Positions 55,133 through 64,000 of a stretch of DNA of 64,000 nucleotides are shown piece after piece. Positions within the stretch are counted from its first letter, which is position 1. Each line of letters opens with the position of its first letter. The stretch comes from Haladaptatus halobius (GTDB lineage Archaea > Halobacteriota > Halobacteria > Halobacteriales > Haladaptataceae), in assembly GCF_020618475.1 (NCBI RefSeq), contig NZ_CP085335.1:2542001-2606000 (forward strand), given 5' to 3'. A model generated the notes under the pieces. It did not search any database. It worked only from the letters and a program-made list of their open reading frames with translations, and had not been told where the DNA came from. Position numbers and translations under genes: made by a program.

Positions 55133-56812
55133 TTAGTTACCACTCGGCGCTTGAAGCATGTCGTTGTCATCCCACGTGTAACCAGCCTCCTTGAGTCGGC
55201 TTCGGGCGGCTTTTTTGCTCTCCTTGTACTCGGTCACATCATCGGTGTGGAGTTTCCCGAACGCCGACGAGACGACGTTGCTGCCAGGCTTCGGGAAGCC
55301 GAACAGAATCTGTTCGACGATGGGCGTCCGAGGGATGGTCTCGACGAGCGCCTTCCGCAACTGTACATCGTCGAGACCCTTTTTACGCTCGTTCGGTGTG
55401 AACATCCAAAACGTCGGCGCGGTCTGGAATTTCGTGCCGATGTTCTTGTGATTTTGGTTCTGGTCGAGACTTTTGTCGATGCGGCCGAACGGCTCGTAAT
55501 TGAGGTCGCCGTTCTTGAGGTTCTCCCACACTGTCGACGATTCGGGGATGACGCGCCAGAACCGTTTTTTGAAGGAAACGGGAGCGAAGTGTTTGTCGAA
55601 CTTCTTCATTCCAAACTCGCTGCCCTTCTCCCAGTAGTCGAACATCATGGGACCGCTACCGACCGGTTTCTGGACGTTTGCCTTACTCGGGTTTTTCCTG
55701 TCGGCCCATTTGTGCTCAGGGATGATGGGGATGAGGTTCGCGACTGCGAGGTTGAACGGTCCCAGCGGTTTGGACATTTTGATTCGAACCGTCGACTCGT
55801 CGACAGCTTCGGCGCTCTTGAGGTACTCTATCTGCGTCGAGTACAGCGGTACCTCGTTCTCGATGATGTAGTTGTATGTGAACGCGACGTCCTTGGCGGT
55901 GAGGTCCTTGCCGTCGTGCCACGAGTGGTCGGTACGGATGGTGTATTCCATCGTGGTCTCGTCGACCCGGTTCCAGTCCGTAGCGAGGCTGACCTTGGGG
56001 TCTGGTTCGGCTTTGTTATTGAGCTGAACCAAGAAGTCGTACATCATGTTGAACTGGTAGACGTGCTTGCTCTCGTCGTTGTGACCGAGCACGTTCATCG
56101 TCGAGAGCGTCTCGGGCCAATAGCCCTTGAGGGTGTCCTCGCCGCCCTTCATCTCCAGGTTTATCATCGTCCAGTAGGAGTTGAACCCGTTTGCGAGGTC
56201 CGCTTGCCAGTTGCCTACCTGGTTTTTGTTGTAGATGGCCGCCTGCGGCATTTGCGTGATCGGCATCATCGGCACTTCGTCCATCAGTGTCTTCTGTATC
56301 TGATGGGCCAGGTCGACTCGCTTGTCGGATTTCGGCTCGGCCAGATAGCTCTTCATTTTCTTGTCGAGGTCAGGGTTCTTATAGCCGGAGTAGTTACCCT
56401 GCCCCGGGCCGGTGTTTTTAGAGTTGAAAAGGGTGTTCAGCTCCGTCACCGGTTCCGAGACGAAGAACGTGTGCCACGTTGCGAAACTGTAGTTGTACTC
56501 TTCGGATACTCGGCTGTACAAGGTACCCCATTCGAGCACGTCGACGTTCATATCCAGTCCGAGTTCGCTGAACTGTTTCGCGATAAGATTTATCGCGTCG
56601 TGTCTCGGAGGGTTGTAGCTTTGGGCGTTGTTAACGTAGGTGTAGGTCGAGAGGCCCTTGCCTGCGCTTGCATTGCCGTTCTTGTTGTCGTTTTGTTTGT
56701 CATTCGAATTGCCACCAGAACAACCCGCTAAGGCCGTCATACCCGCGACACCGCCCGCAGTCGCCGCTTTTAGAAATTTCCGCCGCTGGACTAGATTGTC
56801 ATCCTCTGCCAT
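55133..56812 (-). CDS. Peptide-type ABC transporter substrate-binding lipoprotein
   Basis: A 559-residue family 5 solute-binding protein. The N-terminus has a Tat motif RRKFLKAATAGGVAGMTALA and lipobox LAGC, then a Gly/Asn/Ser linker, so it is exported folded and lipid-anchored. Binding-domain blocks include TMEYTIRTDHSWHDGKDLTA, KDVAFTYNYI, and ERKKGLDDVQLRKALVETI. ATG 56812 is favoured by a TATA box (GTTTTTATGG on the minus strand) 27 bases upstream. First gene of the transporter operon; the substrate may be a peptide or a derivative handled by the nearby peptidase and deacylase. Confidence 0.94.
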   Translation of the reverse strand: MAEDDNLVQRRKFLKAATAGGVAGMTALAGCSGGNSNDKQNDNKNGNASAGKGLSTYTYVNNAQSYNPPRHDAINLIAKQFSELGLDMNVDVLEWGTLYSRVSEEYNYSFATWHTFFVSEPVTELNTLFNSKNTGPGQGNYSGYKNPDLDKKMKSYLAEPKSDKRVDLAHQIQKTLMDEVPMMPITQMPQAAIYNKNQVGNWQADLANGFNSYWTMINLEMKGGEDTLKGYWPETLSTMNVLGHNDESKHVYQFNMMYDFLVQLNNKAEPDPKVSLATDWNRVDETTMEYTIRTDHSWHDGKDLTAKDVAFTYNYIIENEVPLYSTQIEYLKSAEAVDESTVRIKMSKPLGPFNLAVANLIPIIPEHKWADRKNPSKANVQKPVGSGPMMFDYWEKGSEFGMKKFDKHFAPVSFKKRFWRVIPESSTVWENLKNGDLNYEPFGRIDKSLDQNQNHKNIGTKFQTAPTFWMFTPNERKKGLDDVQLRKALVETIPRTPIVEQILFGFPKPGSNVVSSAFGKLHTDDVTEYKESKKAARSRLKEAGYTWDDNDMLQAPSGN

Positions 56813-57217
56813 GGAGTCACAAACCCAAACCCACCATAAAAACCTTTCTGACAGCAATGATAGATTAAACTCTTTTGTTCGAGTACTGTGATCAGTGGGT
56901 GATTCTTCAGTACTTAGTGGCTCCGCTATCTCGGTCTGGATGGGCGCGACGGCGGCGCTCGATATCCTGAGCACCGAACGTGGAAAGCCGTTCCACGATT
57001 TCGATACGTCGGCCGCTATCGAGTGACGTCCAAACAATGAGCAGAAATAGTAGGGCTGCCGCTCACGACAGGGAGCTAACAAACCGGCGACTACCCGCCT
57101 ATTCCGGTGGGGGCCCTCTTGGAACGCTGCCAGTGACACGGCTCGCGTCGGGGGCGGGGTGTTGCCAGGCCTAGTGGGTTCCGCCTGTCGCGTCTCGACG
57201 GCTTCAATCACTAACGA
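56813..57217. other. 405-base gap between ABC operon and integrated-element remnant
   Basis: Holds the ABC operon promoter at its left end. On the plus strand ATG 56939 opens a closed scrap LDILSTERGKPFHDFDTSAA ending in TGA; it looks like coding sequence debris, but I cannot name the family. Otherwise nothing seen. Confidence 0.4.
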
Positions 57218-60200
57218 TCACGTATTGGAGCCCCATACGAGGCTGTTAGCGATCTCCTCCGCACCCAGGTCAACCACACCACTCGTCGGTCCCTCCTCAG
57301 CGTGGAACACGTCCGCACCGTGTGTCCCAACACTCTCATGACATCGAACGAGGCCGTCGTCGAGCAGTCGAGCGAGTGTCTTTGCCACATGGCGCTTCGA
57401 CACATCTGTTGCCGCAGCTAACTCTCGAGCCGTCGCAGACCGCCGCTTTCGGAGTGCCTCGATGATAGCACGCTGTGCGTCGGTTGCAACTCACTCGACC
57501 TCGGGGACACGACAGTCAGCGAAGCCAGTTGGCATCGCACTCGTGTGGACGAACATGATCGCCTGATTCGCTGGATCATCGGCGCCCCGTGTGTATCGAC
57601 CTGCGGCCTGGGCGACGTGCGTCTCCCGCACCGAGACCAGAATGTCGCTGGCGCTGTCCGCATCAGGGCCCTCGAACCCACGGCCGTGCGCCCGTCGCTG
57701 GTCGCCGTCCTCGGTCTCGACGGTCTCTGGTTGGGCGTGGAGGTCACACTCTGCCAGCAGATTCAGCACTAGTCATCACCAGGATCGATCGACTTGTGGA
57801 CGAACCCAACGGGACGGTCACCGAAGTCATCGCGAGACCGCTCCTCACCGAAGTGCATCGTCTTGGGGTCGTCAATGCCGACCTCACGCATGAAGTGTTT
57901 GACGTCATATTCAACACTCACAGCGGTGATGCAGGTGTCGAACGCATCGCCATAGTGGTTACTGAGGTGGTTTAGGAGAACCTTCGTCACGTCCGGATTG
58001 AAATACTCACCACTGGCGAGCGGGCGAACGGCGTCCCCGACCTGCAGAACGCGAAGCCCTCGCTCGTAGCGCCGCCAGAGCCGGCGTTCATTGACATCGA
58101 GCACCTGCTCGGGGAGGATGTCCTTGGTCGTATTCCGCTGCCACAGCAGGACTTGGATGGGCGTCGAGGCCGACTACTCACCGTGCTCCTGAGAGATCCG
58201 GGACGCTTCGAACGGCGCTTACATGGTTGTCCCTGTCGACGACGACGGTGACCCATGTCCGCGACCACGAGTCGTCATCGCGAGCACTGGCATCGAGCCG
58301 GGGCGGCGTGTGCGTGACTGTCCCCACACCGCGCCCGTTCTCGTCGAAGCCCTGCGCCAGCGCCGACCACACTGCCTTCACGAGCGCGGGAATGAGCGTG
58401 TGAGCATCCTGCTCTTCGAGATACCATTCACGATCCGGTTCATAGTCGAGAACCGCGCGGGTTGCATGCGCCTCCCGGAGCGCGTCCCCGTGGACGTTCC
58501 GCCCATAGGTTCGTCGCGCGAGCTGGACGAAGGCCTCCCAAGTGCTGACCGGCGCACCTGCCTCTTTGAGGAAGGCTGCCGTACCCCGCTGGAGCTGCTC
58601 GTTCGAGAGCGACTCACCATCGACAGCGAAGTCAGGTCGCTCATCGAAGATGACGTTACACGACTGCCTAAGCGCTGGAACGTACGCGAACTGGTGGGTG
58701 GCGTGAATCACGTCAACCGCCAGCGTCCCGTCCTCGTTTCGCGGCAGCCCTTCCCACTGGCCGATTGCAGGACAGGGATCCTCGCCCCGCGAACACGCAG
58801 TTCGATACCCTAGTCGTTGTGCTCGGCGAGGTAGGCATGGGCCGTCGAAAACGGAATGCCGTGGCCGTCACAGACTGCGTCAAACCACTCGGAGGCGGGC
58901 GTCCGATTCATCGTCACATCGACCATGTTGGTATCCTCCTCCGATGGATCGTGAATGCCGTGAGCGACCGTGCATTCCTCCTTTCGCCCGCGAAGGACGG
59001 CATACGACACACCGTCAGCCTCGCAGCTATGCTCAGCGGCCGCGTCGCGGGCTTTTCGTGTCGGGCTGAAGTGGACGACCGGCTGTTCATTGGTCACGTC
59101 GGCGTGATTCAGTCACGGCTCGGTCGCAACGGTGTAGCTCTTCCCCAGGCCGGTCGGGGCGTCGATGACGACCTACTCTTGATGCCGGATGGTGTCCAGC
59201 AGGCAATCCCGCAGGCGGTCACGCGCCTCGCCCGTCGATGGCCACTCGACATCGTGCGACGCCGCAACGCGCTCGCTGGCCGTCATCGACGGCATCGAAT
59301 TTCGTGACCGAGAGCGAACTCAGTGGGTCGGACGAGTCGGATTGGACTCATACTCCGGGATGTGGACACACGATTCCGCAGCGTTTCGACAGCTTCCCAG
59401 AACGCCTCGCCACTGGGATACTCGGTGACCTCGGTGATGTTTCGCTCCTCGAGTGCAACGACTTGCAGGGCGTCGAGCTCATACATTCCCTTCCGGTAGA
59501 CCCAGCCGTCACCAACCTGCGCGAGGCGTGTTCCGCTCTTCGACTGCGCCCAGCTCGGGTCGAAATCCTTGCTGCCGTCACTCCGCTCGCGCGTGACGGT
59601 CGACCGAAGCCGAATGTTGGCAGGGCCAGTGTGCTGGATGGCGTCGAAGACGTCCTGGATGTCGGACGTGATCACGATATCTGCGAGGTCGGCCTTCGAC
59701 GTCTCAGGCTCGCGCTCGAATCCGTCCCGCCGACCAGCAGGCGTCGTCGCCCGCACTGCGTCGAGCGCTCCTAGGTTAGCTGCAAGAATATCGTCGACGA
59801 TGCCGTGGATGTCTTTCGTTTCGGTCGCGGTGCCAGGGATGTGGTCGCCCGTAATCGTGGTGTACCGGCGCCCAAGGTAAATTTCGAGTTCTGCATCCGG
59901 CCACTCAGAGGACGACAAGTCGATTGTGAGTGCCTTCACGTCCTCCGGCAGGGAGAACCCACCAAGGGCGTGCGCACCAGTCCCAGAGGGCGACCACTCG
60001 CAGAATGTCCCGGTCAGCCGCTCCAGAAGTTCTGCCGCCGCTGGTGCCACCGCACCGGTCGTCCGGGTCACGGATGTCGTCAAAATCGAGGAGACCGACG
60101 TGTGGTTCGTCGGCAGGGTCGTCGTGGGTGTACTTCTCATCGTCCTCCCAGTCGTCACGGTCGGGAGTCGTGAGGTAATATGCAAGCCCGAGGTCGTCGT

Positions 60201-60666
60201 CGTGGTCAACCCAGCCGGTTGCCTTGTCGAACTCGAACTAGGCCCGTGGATCCTTTGCACCGGCGAACGCGTAACCCGCGCCATGGTCGGAGTATCCCCA
60301 GGCTAGATTGCGGGGTACTTCCCGGTCGTCGCTGTATTGCCAGAGTAGCCAGCGGGCACCGTTCTCGACGAGATCTTCGGGATAGGTGCCAGCGGTGACG
60401 CCCTGGAGGTCGATCTCCGTCGTCTCACTTGAGGTGGTGGCATCCGAGGCAGCGGTACCGTCAGTGTCGGTGTCATTCTGAGGGTAGTCGTTGGTGTGCC
60501 CGTCCGAAATGACAGACGCATCGCTGGGGGCTGTCTCAGTGCCTATCACCGTATCGCTCAGCTGTGCAAAGTGGTATGGACAGCGACTGTTCGATCCGGA
60601 GGAGTCCCTCGCTGTTCGCTGACAGTCAGGGAGTCCACACTGGCGGTTGGACGGCCGATCCGTCAC
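57218..60666 (-). pseudogene. Primase-polymerase/helicase of an integrated plasmid or provirus, heavily degraded
   Basis: Pieces in all frames align to one large haloarchaeal replication protein. GTG 60666 opens a zinc motif (CGLPDC...CPYH); then a primase-polymerase-like part (WSPSGTGAHALGGFSLPEDV, EIYLGRRYTTITGDHIPGT); a helicase Walker A (VVIDAPTGLGKSYTVATEP); motif VI-like HVAQAAGRYTR; and a C-terminal winged helix (ATARELAAATDVSKRHVAKT). In-frame stops: TAG 60238, TGA 59320, TAG 59173, TGA 59113, TAG 58810, TGA 57491, mostly where Trp or Gln is expected. Frameshifts near 60057, 59370, 58780, 58200 and 57772. It lies beside the 3' end of tRNA-Cys, a typical integration site. Confidence 0.75.
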
Positions 60667-60766
60667 GTCGCCTCACCTCCGTTGGGGGCCGCATCTCGAG
60701 AAAGGAAGACGAAAATCCCCGCTGCACTATGGGAGTTATTACTCGGATTGTGAGAAAATGGGTATA

Positions 60767-60842
60767 AGCCAAGGGCCGGATTTGAACCGGCGATGGGCGG
60801 CTCTGCAGGCCGCTGCGTTCGGCCGGACTCTGCCACCTTGGC
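60767..60842 (-). tRNA. tRNA-Cys (GCA)
   Basis: Read on the minus strand: acceptor GCCAAGG pairs with CCTTGGC, anticodon stem GCGGC/GCCGC around CTGCAGA (anticodon GCA), T-arm GCCGGTTCAAATCCGGC, discriminator T. It is the distal tRNA of the rRNA operon, in the usual haloarchaeal position after 5S. A TTTAAATATA box upstream (about 60870-60880) may give it its own promoter. Confidence 0.97.
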
Positions 60843-60909
60843 GCACGTCCTGCTTCGTATTCGCTCGCTTTAAATATAGCGGTCTGGGGGAAGCCGCCGA
60901 AAATAGAAA

Positions 60910-60941
60910 AACCCCACACAGAGCATGCTCTGTGTGGGGTT
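60910..60941. repeat. 32-bp perfect palindrome between 5S and tRNA-Cys
   Basis: Two 16-base arms (AACCCCACACAGAGCA and its exact complement) meet with no loop. It starts 15 bases after the 5S 3' end, in transcript direction. It could be a processing signal or a terminator/stabiliser between 5S and tRNA-Cys; no U-run follows it on the minus strand. Confidence 0.9.
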
Positions 60942-60956
60942 GATGTCGTATGAATG

Positions 60957-61077
60957 GAGGCGGCGAATCGAATTTCCCAGAGGCTCGCGCACTCCAGTAC
61001 TGATCGAAACGCAGGCAGGCTTAACTACCGTGTTCGGGATGGGTACGGGTGTGACCCTGCCGCTCTGGCCGCCTTAA
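60957..61077 (-). rRNA. rrf: 5S ribosomal RNA
   Basis: About 121 bases. The minus strand begins TTAAGGCGGCCAGAGC, contains the conserved CCCGTACCCATCCCGAAC and GATCAGTACTGGAGTGCG blocks, and ends TTCGCCGCCT, pairing with the start. It follows the 23S gene by roughly 130 bases. Confidence 0.97.
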
Positions 61078-61206
61078 CGTCAACTCACGGAATCGAACCG
61101 TGACGCGGATACCAATCGTTGATGGTTCGTGTGACCATGTGTATGTGCAATCCAGTTTGCGCCTGGACTCACCGTCGGAGTCGACAGTGATTCCAAATGC
61201 GGTATG

Positions 61207-64000
<2,794 letters not shown>

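Overview
The window is haloarchaeal chromosomal DNA (class Halobacteria). The signs are a high G+C content, acidic proteomes, archaeal information-processing genes (aIF1A, archaeal TyrRS, RIO1 kinase, a Krr1-type KH protein, thermosome, Trm1), many haloarchaea-restricted small proteins, and many TATA boxes centred about 27 bases before the start codon, as expected for leaderless transcripts. Genus cannot be fixed from the sequence.

Layout. 0-26 kb is mostly housekeeping: a DUF460 protein, tyrS, aIF1A, RIO1 and KH ribosome factors, a thermosome subunit, Lrp with glutamine synthetase, a trm1-BrkB-PAP2 operon, hisH, a PiT transporter, UspA, UDG4-DUF99-DUF5786, and a DUF1611/enolase-superfamily pair matching the N-acetyl-D-glutamate (DgcN-DgcA) route. 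26-28.7 kb is a dead surface-glycan locus (sugar transferase, O-antigen ligase, sulfatase tail). 28.8-43.5 kb holds UppP, a CHAT peptidase facing a tiny membrane peptide, a beta-CASP nuclease, a broken bacterial-type prolyl-tRNA synthetase, Rieske, VOC and M20 enzymes, tRNA-Lys beside a second aIF1A, and MFS and membrane proteins. 43.6-57 kb is an AT-richer accessory island: a threonine-dehydratase-like enzyme, a decayed IS1341-type element, a TldE/PmbA peptidase homologue, an M14 deacylase and a five-gene peptide-type ABC transporter. 57.2-60.7 kb is a ruined primase-helicase from an integrated plasmid or provirus, lying against tRNA-Cys. 60.8-64 kb is the 3' part of an rRNA operon on the minus strand (23S, 5S, tRNA-Cys); 23S runs off the window.

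The most unusual property is the number of broken genes. At least a dozen reading frames still show family-typical sequence on both sides of a frameshift or in-frame stop. Many stops sit where a Trp, Gln or Arg codon is expected, fitting G:C to A:T transitions, and several frameshifts are one-base losses in short G or C runs. Either this replicon is undergoing strong gene decay or the assembly has systematic errors; reads would decide.

No CRISPR array, complete prophage or replication origin was seen. Functions are assigned from motifs and recall of families, without database searches.
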